In this document: positions 22,471-33,105 of the stretch, in pieces | Position numbering within the stretch: position 1 is the first letter of the stretch | How the letters are laid out: each line of letters starts with the position of its first letter | Assembly: GCA_030847615.1 (NCBI GenBank) | Contig: JAUMIR010000004.1 | Span: 274,001,501-274,065,500 of the forward strand | Origin: Gambelia wislizenii | Taxonomy: Eukaryota > Chordata > Lepidosauria > Squamata > Crotaphytidae | DNA: 64,000 bases | Direction of reading: 5' to 3' | Made by a program: the position numbers and the translations under genes | Notes under the pieces: model-generated | The model's input: only the letters and a program-made list of their open reading frames with translations | Databases searched by the model: none | What the model was told of the DNA's origin: nothing

Positions 22471-22515
22471 GCAAAAACAAACTATATAGTGTGAAAGTTT
22501 GTTTTTGCATAATAT
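22471..22515. repeat. Small inverted repeat
   Basis: 'gcaaaaacaaact' and 'agtttgtttttgc' flank a 12-base loop. It could be a fragment of an old MITE. Confidence 0.6.
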
Positions 22516-22654
22516 ATATTGCATAAGAAAGAGCAGAATAATATAGCATAATATCTACTGCACAAGAGAGGGAAATATGTATATATATATATAGAGAGAG
22601 GGAGGATTGTTAATGTTTTTGTTGCTGACAAAAATTGCTGGTCTTCTTGTTTAT

Positions 22655-22748
22655 TTATAATATTAGCATTATTAATATTTATTATTATTGTTATTTCATT
22701 TATGTCCCACATCTCCCCACTACTAGAAAAATTAAAAGAAACTAGGGT
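22655..22748 (-). mobile_element. Possible L2-type 3' end
   Basis: (ATT)n-rich sequence then 'ttatttcatttatgtccc' resembles the inverted L2/SINE terminus. It is short and diverged. Confidence 0.35.
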
Positions 22749-23349
22749 GAAAAATCTAGTTGCTGTTGACAATTTTTTTCAGTGGAGTGTCTCAAAGTGC
22801 CTTTCTTCTTGGGACTGAGAAAAATGGAAAATATTTTTTACATCCCTAATCTGGGCATGTGGTAGTGAGAGAGAAAAAGTTCCCAGGCAAGGTTCTTGCC
22901 TTTGGATACTCAAGCACACCTACTATTATGTGCAAGCTACTGTGGTCTGATGAAATTCAAGACCTGCATGAATTCAAGTATGCCATTAAGGAGGAAAAAC
23001 CTTGGAGGAGTACATGGTATCATAGCTCTGACGAGAACTAAATTCAGATGCTATATTGCTTAGAGGAGCACAGCATCCTGAATATTTTATACCAGTTGGA
23101 CAGCAACAATATTGGTTACTGATACATTTCTAGGTTCTAGATTCAACTTTCCAAGGAGCTGGCAGTGATGAAATGGGTGAAATGGAGACTAGAGTGACAT
23201 TGGCAGAAGACTCGGGGTGAATCTAACCAAACATGGACTACAGCCTATGTGAATGTGTACTCTGTGGCAGTGTAGGCAGCAATGAAATTATTATTTTCTA
23301 ACACCATGGTATCTCCAAGAACTATTCAGTGGAGCTGTTTTGAATGGAT
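22749..23349. other. No recognised feature
   Basis: Unremarkable sequence leading into a CR1 insertion. Confidence 0.4.
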
Positions 23350-24039
23350 CAAAGGTCCACGAGAAAGGGATCTAGGAGTGTTAGTAGAGCACAAGCTGAA
23401 CATGAGTCAGCAGTGTGATGCAGCAGCTAAAAAAGCCAATGAGATTCTAGGCTGCATTAATAGGAGTATAGTATCTAGATCAAGGGAAGTAATAGTGCCA
23501 CTCTATTCTGCTTTGGTCAGACCTCAACTGGAATACTGTGTCCAGTTCTGGGCACCACAATTCAGGAAGGATATTGAGAAGCTGGAACGTGTCCGGAGGA
23601 GGGTGACCAGGATAGTGGGAGGTCTGGAAGCCATGTCGTATGAGGAGTGGCTTAGGGAGCTGTGTATGTTTAGTCTGGAGAAGAGAAGGTTGAGAGGGGA
23701 TATGATAGCCATGTTTAAATATTTGAAGGGATGTCACACTGATGTTCAGGCAAGCTTGTTTTCTGCTGCTCCAGAGACAAGGATATGGAGTAATGGGTTC
23801 AAACTACAGAAATAGAGATTCCACCTAAACATTAAGAAGAACTTCCTGACAGTAAGAGCTGCTCAGAAGTGGAATACACTGCCTTAGAGTGTGGTGGACT
23901 CTCCTTCTTTGGAGGTTTTTAAACAGAGGCTGGATGTCCATCTGCCAGGAATGATGTGATTGTGTATTCCTTTATGGCAGGGGGTTGGACTGGATGGCCC
24001 TTGTGGTCTTTTCCAGCTGTATGATTCTATGATTCTATG
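23350..24039 (+). mobile_element. CR1 LINE 3' part with complete terminus
   Basis: ORF 23,282-23,815 carries the CR1 ORF2 C-terminus: '[18 protein letters not shown]', '[18 protein letters not shown]', '[19 protein letters not shown]' and '[20 protein letters not shown]'. A TAG interrupts it at about 23,813. The 3' UTR ends with 'ggttggactggatggccc' and two 'attctatg' units, the standard CR1 end. The 5' truncation leaves the polymerase active site outside. The ORF's first ~20 codons lie in flanking DNA. Confidence 0.95.
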
Positions 24040-24790
24040 AAAGGGCTATTAAATTCTGGTTCCTGGGAAGATGACACAGACCATTCAACAGTCTGCTATG
24101 AAGAATTTACATGGTACTTTACAGATAAAATTGTTCAGATCTGCTGTGACTTGGATGCTATAGTTAATATAGTCACAGTGGATATAACTGTGAGTTTTGT
24201 TTGTCCAATGGAGTTCACAGCTTGGGTGTACTTCTAGACTCAGCTTTGAGCCTGGATGCCTAGGCTTCAGCAGTGGCCAGAAGTGCTTTTGCACACTTAA
24301 CACTAGTGCACCAATTGCAGCCATTCCTGGAGATACCTGATCTGGCCACAGTGACACATGCCTTGGTTACATTCCATTTGAATTATTAATGTGCTGTATA
24401 TGAAGCTGCCTTTGAAGAGTGTTTGGAAACTTCAGTTTGTACAAAGAATTGTTGCCAGAGTGTTAATCAGCGTTGGTTGTAACAATTCCCTTGTTACAAC
24501 AGCTCATGGTTTCTGGTCTGTTTCAGGCATGATTCAAAGTTCTGGTTAGGACCTATAAAACTCTATATAGCTTAGCTCCAGGCTTTCTGACAGACTCCCT
24601 CTATAAGCCCTTCTCTCAGCCCCTCCTTTACAGGCATGACTGGTGGTGTGTGAGATAGTGCCTTTTTTGTGACCCTAGGCTCTAGAACTCCTTTCTGAGG
24701 TGTTAGTATGCCCTACTACTCCCTCCCTATGATATCTCATCATTGGAAATATTGGACACTTTTGGGGTCAAGTTGGCCAGGGTGAACCAA
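24040..24790 (+). mobile_element. L2 LINE remnant with internal deletion
   Basis: 24,046-24,170 resembles the L2 linker before the polymerase ('FTDKIVQICCDLDA'). The sequence then jumps to the region after the polymerase: 'agcttgggtgtacttctaga' and 'tctggccacagtgacacatg', then the C-terminal part to about 24,790. The fingers and palm are missing. Many stops are present. The block matches the L2 relative at 53,335-53,537. Confidence 0.75.
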
Positions 24791-24954
24791 AAAGGTCACA
24801 ACAACCTGTATGTGTCTTATAAATATTTTGGCAAAGAAGTCCATATTAGGATTGTGTGGAAGCCCCTTAGTAAACAAAGTCATTAAGGAGGTATATGCTA
24901 ATTTCTTCTTGGACACATCAGCAATAAATCATCCAACCAAACAATTAAGTGACC

Positions 24955-25494
24955 TGCCTTGTTTTTTTTTTCCGGGCTGTAAGGCCATGTTCTGGCACAG
25001 TTTCTTTCTGACGTTTCACCTGCATCTGTGGCTGGCATCTTCAGAGATGGTTGAGAATGGTTGAGAATGGTCCACAAACACCTGGACAACTTCAACAGGA
25101 AAGAAGAAAGCTTAAAAGTAAACAAAATCTGGCTCCCAGATTTGAAGAACAATAGAATCAAAACTCAACACTTACAAAGGAATTCCACCCAGGGACAGGG
25201 GGATTCCAGCAGATAATGGTCCATCAACCAACCATTAGCCAATCAGACACTAATGAGTCTTGCATTTCTATACCCAGAAACTAACCATTCAATTACACAA
25301 ATGTACATATAGTCCCCAACGGGTTCACAGCATATAAACTCCACAAACACTCCTACCCAACCATTCTCTGAAGATGCCAGCCACAGATGCAGGCGATACG
25401 TCATAAAGAAACTATTCCAGAACACGGCTTCACAGCCCAGAAAAAAATCCAAGGAAAATCTATGGATACCGGCCGTGAAAGCCTTCGACTTCAC
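24955..25494 (+). mobile_element. Penelope-like element fragment with inverted end
   Basis: The main part (about 25,068-25,494, +) continues from the end of the GIY-YIG endonuclease region ('acacctggacaacttcaaca') through the 3' region 'tctgaagatgccagccacag' and 'ccggccgtgaaagccttcga'. The first ~110 bp (24,955-25,065) are the same 3' region in the opposite direction, so the copy has a terminal inverted arrangement. AATTAAGTGACC occurs on both flanks (24,943-24,954 and 25,495-25,506), a 12-bp target duplication. Inverted or tandem partial ends are known for Penelope-like elements. The reverse transcriptase is absent. Confidence 0.85.
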
Positions 25495-25506
25495 AATTAA
25501 GTGACC

Positions 25507-25927
25507 ACTCCCAACCCTACTCATAAGGAAATCTCACCTAAAACCCCCTCCTGTTTTCATAAACCATCAATTCCTATCTCCCAGTCATTAACACAATCAG
25601 TTAAGTTTCCATCCAGGCTTTGTCCTAGCAGCCAGAATACCCCTTCAGGATATGAAGCAGGGTATAAATATTAGTACATATAGTTTTATTAGTAAAATTA
25701 CCAATTCAGAAATTTAGCTTCATTGATTTACTGTTGCTCACTATGTGATTAATTTTTTGTCTGCCTTTTCCTGTTTCTTTGTGATTGGTTCTATTTTACA
25801 TAGTACACAACTTTCATCTTTGAAGAAGACCAAGGCAGAAATAGGTGAAAATAATGGAAATAAATTAAAAGTGTACAGTTTAGGGAACTGAGTGAAACTT
25901 CTGTTCAGATCAGTCTTTACAGTCTTG
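25507..25927. other. No recognised feature
   Basis: Spacer sequence. The 88-codon reverse ORF at 25,741-26,007 partly overlaps the next transposon and is not a gene. Confidence 0.4.
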
Positions 25928-26181
25928 TACAGTAGGACCCCTGTATCCACTGATTCATTATCCACTGATTCAATTATCCACAGGCCACGAAACAGCACAC
26001 CTACCATAGAGTCTTCCTAGAAAAGGTGTCCTCTCTAGCCATTTTATAGGTCTTCCAAGGCAACTCTGGTATTTTAAACTGGAAGTCCCATTATTTTCAA
26101 TGGTGTTCGCTATTATCCATGGTTTTTGCTATCCACAGCCCCCCAGAATCAATCCCCAGTTGATACAGGGGTCCTACTGTA
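25928..26181. mobile_element. Tigger/pogo-like MITE
   Basis: Perfect termini 'CAGTAGGACCCCTGTATC' and 'GATACAGGGGTCCTACTG' are flanked by TA on both sides, as expected for Tc1/mariner-pogo elements. It is about 250 bp, non-coding, with partial dyad symmetry and a short internal repeat of 'atccactgattca'. Confidence 0.9.
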
Positions 26182-26326
26182 TCATCTTATTGAGGTTTAA
26201 GCAGAAAGGCACTGAATAACCAACAATTTTCAGTATGTCTAATACACTGAGCCACTTCCTTATCTAATTATCAGTAGCACACACTCAGATGAGTACATGA
26301 GTTACATAATTTTCCAAGAGTTCAAA

Positions 26327-26329
<3 letters not shown>

Positions 26330-26360
<31 letters not shown>
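26330..26360. repeat. (TA)n microsatellite
   Basis: About 30 bp of uninterrupted TA adjoining the left arm of an inverted repeat. Confidence 0.9.
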
Positions 26361-26363
<3 letters not shown>

Positions 26364-26489
26364 AAAGTTAAAAGATCGTAAGTCTCGCTTACAACCTTGT
26401 AAATATTGTTAGTAAATATATATTGGCTAGGACCCTGTCCAATATTTACAAGGTTGTAAGCGAGACTTATGCTCTTTTAACTTTTTGAA
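26359..26489. repeat. 50-bp-arm inverted repeat
   Basis: 26,359-26,408 is the reverse complement of 26,440-26,489 with about two mismatches. The ~31 bp spacer contains a smaller palindrome 'tattgg...ccaata'. It has the form of a hairpin MITE or a palindromic rearrangement. No other copy was seen in the window. Confidence 0.85.
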
Positions 26490-26499
26490 TTCCCTTTTA

Positions 26500-26883
26500 T
26501 GGTTGTTAATGACCAAACATGACTCCCCAAACCTACTGCTTAAGCCGGACAATGTCCCAACTGAAGGGTTTGTGAGGCACTAAAAATTGGGGTTCTGGGA
26601 AATGATGGCTCCTGTGCACTTCCAGTTGCAGGTTGCATTAAGACAAAACAGCTGTGGCAGGACCCCAAGGGATCCCTTCAGTTATCTGTCTCAATGTGCC
26701 CCACAATCAAGAGAGCACAGCAATCATTATTCCACAGCATCCCAACCCACAGCATCTTGAAAACTCTTCAGCTGGGGTATTGCCTGGCTTAAGAAACAGG
26801 TGTGAGTTTGTTTGTGTGTGAGAGACACAGGGGCCTTTCAAAGCCCACCCCAGGCACCACTTATGTGACACTGCCACCAAATT
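26500..26883 (-). mobile_element. LTR retrotransposon leader next to LTR A
   Basis: On the minus strand, immediately after LTR A, comes 'atttggtggcagtg' (primer-binding-site position) and then a leader that shares 'gaaaggcccctg' with the copy at 60,350-60,380. No gag or pol coding was recognised, so the copy is truncated. The outer boundary is approximate. Confidence 0.6.
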
Positions 26884-27507
26884 TGTGACAACTCACAACA
26901 ACTGGGTGGTCGAGGGCAAACCTCAAAGTGCCAGCCCCACTTTACTTCAGGGCTCAGCCTGGCCGCCTCTTTACCCTCTGTTCATCCCACCTAAATTCCT
27001 ATAAGGTTCCCTTAGTTCCTCTTTTTAACCAAGGGTATACCTTTAACCTAAATGTGTGGATAGTGTGTTATGGTAGCTTGCCTTTAATTATCTTTATTCT
27101 GTAGGACTGAGCCAGAGTCTATATTTATATTAATAACAAAGGACAACTTTATTAAAAGGAATAAACACTCTTCAGGGTGGAATCTTTTGTTTTAACTAGA
27201 ACTTATATCTTTTTAATGTCATTCCTTTTTTCCCAGCCTCATTCACTCTTTGTCCATTCACTCTTCTATTCCAAATTAGTGATCTCTGCACATCATTTCT
27301 ACCTCAGCCAAACCTCTCATACAGCGTACACACACGGGCCTTTTGCTCCAGCCTCCTGTCATCAACTGACTCTGCTCTTAACTTCAGCTTTACTGACTCT
27401 CTCCTTAAATACTTAAAACATCCAGAAGCCCCTTCCCCTTTAGTTTCCTGCCATAGGATTCGCTCCTGGAACACACTTCTCCCATTTGCTCATCCAACTG
27501 TTTGTCA
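26884..27507 (-). mobile_element. LTR A of an LTR retrotransposon
   Basis: About 624 bp. On the minus strand it starts TGACA and ends TGTCACA. It aligns throughout with the broken LTR B at 58,278-60,326: 'ggatgagcaaatggg', 'gtgtgttccaggagc', 'taatttggaatagaa', 'aataaagttgtccttt' and 'agtaaagtggggctgg'-type blocks. An AATAAA signal lies inside near 27,065. The adjoining 'ttggtggcag' motif is common beside LTRs of Ty3/Gypsy-type elements, so that class is my preferred but unproven reading. Confidence 0.75.
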
Positions 27508-27554
27508 CAGAGGGGAGCTGGCACTGACAGACAGAGCTCCATTGTTGTAGCTAT

Positions 27555-27884
27555 GGACTTTATCAGACACTAAAAAATCTCCCGTGGAGGTTGGGAGGAG
27601 GACTCCACTGTCCCACTTCTGGTGGTCGCTACTGCATACCGCCTCCTCCTCTTGTCATTTGTTTGTTCTCCTTCTGTGCTGGAGTGACGGAAAAGGCATC
27701 ACTTTTTATTGATGAAATCTTCCGTCAATGAAAAGCAGCACCTTTTTCGTCCCTCCAGCATGGAAGGAGAATGGATGCAGGACGGGAGGAGGACAGGGAG
27801 TGCAGTAGTGACCACTAGAAGTGGGACAGCAGGGTGCTCCTCCTGGCCTCCATGGGAGATTTTTTAGAGCGTCTGATAAAGTCC
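27555..27884. mobile_element. Hairpin MITE, family P short class, copy 4
   Basis: 330 bp, ends 'GGACTTTATCAGACAC' and 'GCGTCTGATAAAGTCC', with TAT on both flanks (27,552-27,554 and 27,885-27,887). The arms are extensively complementary around a centre near 27,720 ('ttttattgatgaaatcttccgtcaatgaaaag' in two halves). It is non-coding. Confidence 0.9.
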
Positions 27885-27887
27885 TAT

Positions 27888-28464
27888 GTCTGAGGATGCA
27901 GGATCTCAACTGATATATCTTGACATTTCTAGGAAAAGCCAGGTTTTATCAGATAATAGAGGTTTATACATTTTCACCCTTCATTTTAATGTTGAGGCAA
28001 GCCACCTTTAATAGTGAAAAAGTTAGACTTGAAATGGCCTTATACCCCTTGGTTGACCTTTCCTCAGCTTACCAAGATAGCCTGCCTTGCTTCACCTGTT
28101 CTTTTTACACAGCAAGCTCTGTCCTGCAATTATTCCATAAGGTCAAAGTACAGGAAGCAAAAGCAAGCAAGCTGTTGTTTGAGTCATCCTTTGTACTCTC
28201 ATTCTGAGCAATATATTTACAACTTTAATTTCTCCAGAAAATCACAAAGGAAAGTATTGAATTCTGTTAACTATGGAGGTACTGTGAGTCTCAAAGTAAG
28301 TTTCTACTTGGCTTAATGTCAGTTGTATCACACTCTCCTAAGACTGCAGAAGAAATGCACAATCAGCAGAACTGATGCCTGTAGGTATTGCTGTGCAGAA
28401 GTATGATCTAAATCAATTATCAGCCCAAACTAAAGAAACCAACTGATTTAATGGAAACTTTGTA
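27888..28464. other. No recognised feature
   Basis: Unremarkable sequence. Overlapping ORFs at 27,920-28,316 have no domain. Confidence 0.4.
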
Positions 28465-29681
28465 CAGTTGTCCCTCCACATTTGTGGGGGTTAGGGGTGC
28501 AAGACACCCGCGAATGTGGAAAAACCACAAATAAAAATACGCCTCCTCCCACCCACCGGAGCCCCCTCCCCGCCCTTCCAAAGTGGCTACAGGGGTTTTG
28601 AAGCCTCCTACCTGCTTCTTAGCCACCTCCTCACACTCCCAAAGCTGTGATGGGGCTCGAAAAGCCCTATCGCTGCTTTGGGAAGGGCAAGGGGGTGGCA
28701 GGCAGGCAGCAGGCAGGCTTTTCAGCCACTCCCCCCTTCCCTCCCGAAGCGCCAATGGGGCTCAAAAACTCCCATTGCTGCTTGGCAAGAGACAGGTGGT
28801 GGTGGCGGGTGAGCGGCGGGGAGGCTGAGCACCCCATTTCATCTGGCTTTTGCCCCTTTCGTGTGAGGGGCAAAAGCTGAGTAAAGTGGGGCATTCAGCC
28901 AGCAAACTGGCAGTGGTTTGGTGAGTGAGTGCCTCGCTTCAACAGGCTTTTGCCCCTCACAAGGAAGGGGCGAGAGCCAATTGAAGTGAGGCGCTCACTC
29001 ACTAAACCCCCTTCGGTTTGCTGGCTGAGTGACCCACTTTACTTGGGCTTTCATTCCTTCTGTGAGAGGGGTGAAAGCCGAGTAAAGTGGGGCACTCAGC
29101 CAGCAAACCGGGAGCAGTTTGGTGAGTGAGTGTCTTGCTTCAACTGGCTTTCACCCCTCACAAGGAAGGGGCAAAAGCCAATTGAAGTGAGAAGCTCACT
29201 CACCAAACCTCCTTTGGTTTGCTGGCTAAGTGGTCCACTTCATTCAGCTTTCGCCCCTTGCAAAAGCCAGTTGAAGCGAGGCACTCTCTCACCAAACCCC
29301 CTTCGGTTTGCTGGCTAAGTGCCCCACTTCACTTGGCTTTTGACCCTTCCGTGAGAGGGGTGAAAGCTGAATAAAGTGGGGCGCTCAGCCAGCAAACTGG
29401 CAGTGGTTTGTTGAGTGAGTGCCTCGCTTCAACAGGTTTTTGCCCCTCACAAGGAAGGGGCAAAAGGCGGTTGAAGTGAGGCACTCTGTCACCAAACCCC
29501 CTTTGGTTTGCTGGCTGAGCGCCCCACTTCACTCAGCTTTCGCCCCTTCCGTGCGAGGAGTGAAAGCTGAATAATGTGGGGCGCTCACTCAGCTTTCCTT
29601 GGGGTTGGCTCCACCCTGAAAACGCTTCCCTGTAGGGGGGAGAACCTTAGTGTCGGAACCGCGAATGTGGAGGGATAACTG
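28465..29681. mobile_element. Tigger/pogo-like element with GC-rich tandem interior
   Basis: The termini 'CAGTTGTCCCTCCACATT' and 'AATGTGGAGGGATAACTG' are inverse and flanked by TA. The interior 28,540-28,860 is GC-rich and non-coding. 28,860-29,610 is a tandem array (listed separately). No transposase ORF was recognised; the frames seen here come from the repeat. Confidence 0.85.
28860..29610. repeat. ~200 bp tandem repeat with internal dyads
   Basis: 'ggtttgctggct' recurs at about 29,015, 29,215, 29,305 and 29,505. The period is about 200 bp, with one unit shortened to about 90 bp. Each unit alternates a 'tttgcccctcacaaggaagg'-type dyad with an 'aaagtggggc...gccagcaaac' half and its inverse. 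The array lies wholly inside the Tigger-like element. Confidence 0.85.
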
Positions 29682-29795
29682 TAAATTAATGCTCATGTAA
29701 GGCAGTTAATTCTAGTGGGCACTAATAATTGGACTGAGACCCAGGCACTGTTGTTACATGCCCTTACACCCCCTCCCTTCTAATATTTCATAAAT

Positions 29796-30030
29796 TGGGT
29801 CCTTGGTATCCACTGGGGTTTGGTTCCAGGATCTTCTGTGGATGCCAAAATCTGTGGATGCTCAAATCCCATTATATACAGTGGCATAGTAACATAGTAA
29901 CATGGTGTCCCTTATATAAAATGGCAAAATCAAGGTTTATTTTTGGGAGGAAGAGAAAGACTATTTTTCAAGCCGTGGATGGTGGAATCCATGGATGCCA
30001 AATCCATGGGTACAGAGAGCTGACTTTATA
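29796..30030. mobile_element. Tigger-type MITE (MER2/Tigger-like)
   Basis: 'ggtccttggtatccactggg', 'ggatgctcaaatccc', 'tggtgtcccttatataaaat' and 'gccgtggatggtggaatcc' follow the order of widely known vertebrate Tigger MITEs. Both ends are slightly eroded. It is non-coding. Confidence 0.85.
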
Positions 30031-30359
30031 ACATAGAACAAGTATATATTTTATATTTTACCATGTTTAAATAAAGCTCCCCTTAACACTGATTAATACA
30101 CAACATAGAATGATAACAGACAATTACACATATAATATAATATAATATCTTATATAACAATTAGTAGCATAATGTTATTTCACTTGATTCAATACCTTGG
30201 CTGAAGAGACAAAAATTGTTTTGTGTATAATTCCTGCTTTCATAAAATTATACAGATAAATGTGCAAAAATCATACTTCCTTAGACAAGAATAACCCAAT
30301 CACAGTAGCTCATTGGTAACCTCCCAATGAGACTACAGCTATGCATTCTATTTGTGGCT
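30031..30359. other. No recognised feature
   Basis: AT-rich spacer with a TATAA-rich patch near 30,130-30,150. Confidence 0.4.
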
Positions 30360-30558
30360 GTCATTGACGGCAACTTGAATGTTGCAGTTAGTGCAAAATA
30401 CAGCAGCTAGACTGCAGAGAGAAACAGCTTATAGAAGTCACATAACTCCAGTTCTAAAGAAATTGTATCAGTTGTCAATACATTTCCAGTCTGAATTCAA
30501 GGTGCTGGTGATTACACTTGAGGTTTGGGATCTCAATATTTAGGAATTTTGGGGATTA
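30360..30558 (+). mobile_element. L2 LINE fragment, 5' part of a split copy
   Basis: The block 'agtgcaaaatacagcagcta', 'agtcacataactccagttct', 'cagtctgaattcaaggtgctg' (short pieces) is the L2 post-polymerase coding region. It is interrupted by the minus-strand LINE that follows and resumes near 31,484. Confidence 0.7.
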
Positions 30559-30559
30559 G

Positions 30560-31483
30560 GAATTTTTTTATTGGAATAAGACCATTCTACTGAAAAATAC
30601 ACCCGACCGCAAAAGGCCATAACAATAACGCAAAAATAATAATTGTTTTCCTCTTTTCTTACTAATACAAAAACAAAACTATCTATCCGAACACTAATAT
30701 ATTTTTCCTCTTAATCTAAACATACTATAATCACATTATATTTACACATTATAATTATACCTATTTGGAAAAGAAAAAAATAAATAAAAGATTAATAAAA
30801 AATAATAATACAAAATACAAAAATACAATAATAATAATAAAATATTTATTTAAAATATCCTTTTATGTTATTGCTGGGGTTGTCTCACTAAACCACGGCC
30901 AAAACTTTTTCCAACAATGGTTTGGCAATTTCTCTTTTTCACTCAGAGCTAAATTTTCAATTGCGTTCTTCACATAATAAGCAGTGCCTTTTACATCCTG
31001 CAGATTTTGACTTTTCACCTCCCTTTGTCTTTGGAAAACTAACCCTAACATCACATAGAGGTTGACCAGGCGCACCGTGGACCAGGGCACTTTCCAAAAC
31101 CTCTCAGCCATGGAACCAGACTCCTTCCTCTTCCTCTTTTGGCCCACTGACTTTCTGGGTCCCCTGACACCCTCTGGAGGTTCGGTCCCCGAAAGCACCA
31201 TCTCCCAGGCCTGCTGTGCCAAATCTGGCCAATCCATGACCCGGGCCACCTCCTCCCATGTTTCCCAGGCACTCGGGCAGTCCTGGACAAAATGTCTGAT
31301 TGTCTCCTTTTGTGCCACACCACTCAAAATCTCAGCCTTTTTACATTTCAGACGAGGACAAATCTGCTCATCCTCTGCAGTCCACGGTTTCCTTCCCTTC
31401 AGGGCACGCTTGCCTGGGGACTGAGCTCTGCTGAAGTGGCCCTCTTCTATGTCCCACCAATGGGAGTAATACACTGTGTGAGG
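30560..31483 (-). mobile_element. Minus-strand LINE (L1/Tx1-like) inserted in L2
   Basis: Its left edge 'tttttttattgg' is an inverted A-rich tail identical in form to that of the L1 at 53,743. An (AAT)n-rich 3' UTR follows, then the C-terminal coding region listed separately. The insertion splits an L2, so it is younger than that L2. Confidence 0.7.
30863..31474 (-). pseudogene. LINE ORF2 C-terminal fragment, 203 codons open
   Basis: An open frame of 203 codons. Around residues 39-75 it has 'CPRLKCKKAE' followed by 'KETIRHFVQDCPSAWETWEEV'-type sequence (split here at 20). This is a CxxxC...H....C arrangement like the zinc-knuckle region after the reverse transcriptase in Tx1/L1-superfamily LINEs. 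A basic patch 'GQKRKRKES' lies near residue 112. The polymerase is missing because of 5' truncation. The lack of stops suggests a relatively recent insertion. The annotated Met is arbitrary: the natural protein would continue upstream. No host gene of this form is known to me. Confidence 0.6.
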
Positions 31484-31790
31484 ACATGAGGGAGGGACTT
31501 CTCAGCCGTGGCACCCTTTGGTCTCATTTTGGCACCAAGTTAAAACTTGGCTTTTTATAAAAGGGGCCTGATGATGTTGCCCTATGTGTACAGATATATG
31601 ATTTTCTGTCATCTCAACACCAGCTTTTTAAATTGGAGAATGCATAATGCTTTTAGAATGTTTACATTATTTTAATTGTACATTTTATTGTCATACATTT
31701 TGAATTGTTCTAATTGATTTTATTGTAAGCTGACCAGAGGTCTTATAATATCAAGGAGATAGAAAGACTGTAAATCTATAAATAGATTTG
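31484..31790 (+). mobile_element. L2 LINE fragment, 3' part of a split copy
   Basis: It resumes with 'gggacttctcagccgtggca' and runs through an AT-rich 3' UTR to 'ttgtaagctgaccagagg', the L2 end. It pairs with 30,360-30,558. Confidence 0.7.
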
Positions 31791-32301
31791 TTCAGACCCG
31801 TGGGTGACAAACAAAGCTGTCAATAAGTTTCCTTGCTTGCAAGGGCTTTTCTGTTCATTTCCATACAGATGATGCAATGTCTATATACTGCAATTTGATC
31901 TGATTCTGCCTATCTGTTCATCAAAGAGCTACCTTGACGTATATGACATTCAGCAGATTGTTTTTGTGGCATCCCCCCCTTTAAGAACTATTTCTTTCCC
32001 TATGCTACACATTTCCTCAAGTAGCTTAATAATGTATGGCATTGTAACTTCTTTGAAACAGAAGACTGCATTGAATAATTTCTCAATATTCTGTCTACTT
32101 TTGTATGTGTATGCTTAGCTATCTCTTCCTAGCCTCCAGGGCCATCGGATGCTGCTAGCATGGGACAGAAGAGGGGATGCAAAAGGGTGGCCAGGCTGCC
32201 AACAGAGTTTCTGTCACCAGGAGTGACAACACAATGAACAAAGCCCTTAGGAAATGAAAAAAAGAGAAGAAAAGAAAGAGCTGTGCTACAACCTCTGTTA
32301 A
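31791..32301. other. No recognised feature
   Basis: Apparently single-copy sequence. Confidence 0.4.
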
Positions 32302-32420
32302 TAATCACATAATCATAGCACTGGAAGAGACCACAAGGACCATCTAGTCCTTGCCATGCAGGAATACAGAACTAAAGCAGTCCTAAAAGACAGTCATCCA
32401 AGCTCTGTTTAAAGTCCTCC
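32302..32420 (-). mobile_element. CR1-type 3' end, degraded
   Basis: 'aatcatagcactggaagaga', 'ggaccatctagtccttgcca' and 'aaagtcctccaaagaagg' are the inverse of a CR1 3' UTR. The fragment is old. Confidence 0.75.
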
Positions 32421-32802
32421 AAAGAAGGGCCCAGAGACTGATGGGCTCAGTCTCTAAGAAACTATTGGAGAGTTTCTCCTGCTGCTAGAGAAATTTGATG
32501 AAAATGTCCCCCTCCCCAATTTTTTCTGCACACAAATTGATGGAGAACTTTGATGGGGCAAGTATGAAGTATGCAGGTGCTCACATGTAGGTTCTTTACA
32601 CAACCAAGACATTTTTGTGATCAAGATTCTTAATTTCATGGACAGCCTAGCCTGTGCATAGACCTTGCTTTTCATATACCCCATGCATATGAAAAGTTAG
32701 GAACAGAATTAGACTGACTTCTTCTATATGTGGTTACCTTACAGGTGAACAATTTACCTTCCCTTAAAGCAAAAAGGCTCCTCATGTAGTGCACTGAGAT
32801 TG
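32421..32802. other. No recognised feature
   Basis: Spacer between two reverse-strand retroposons. Confidence 0.4.
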
Positions 32803-33024
32803 GGAGTGATTTCCGACTCATGGTGACCCTAAGGCAAACCTATCAAGGGATTGTCTTGGCAAGATATGTTCAGAGGGGGGTTGCTTTTGCCTTTGCCTTC
32901 CTCTGGGGCTGAGAGACTGTAACTTGCCCAAGGTCACCCAGTGGGTATCCATGGCTGAGTGGGGATTCAAACCCTGGTCTCCAGTCATAGTCCAACAATC
33001 AAATCATTGTACCACACTGATTCT
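32803..33024 (-). mobile_element. tRNA-derived SINE with RTE-type tail
   Basis: The minus strand carries the head, box B-like 'gggtttgaatcc', the 'acttgccc...ggtc' core and the 'ccatgagtcggaaatcac' terminal block. It is close to full length. Confidence 0.85.
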
Positions 33025-33105
33025 GTGTTTAGTTTAGATTCAGTTTACTTTAAAAAAAAAAAAGGTTTGGTTTCATTTTTTTCCCCAGTGAAAATACAAA
33101 GTATT

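Noticed and set aside
28420..29532. Many overlapping ORFs on both strands
   Set aside because: They arise from the GC-rich interior and tandem array of a Tigger-like element. The repeated peptide frames follow the ~200 bp unit.
28860..29610. CRISPR-like array
   Set aside because: The repeat period is ~200 bp with no short direct repeats and unique spacers, and the context is a vertebrate transposon.
31062..31424. 120-codon + strand ORF
   Set aside because: It is the antisense shadow of the minus-strand LINE frame 30,863-31,474.
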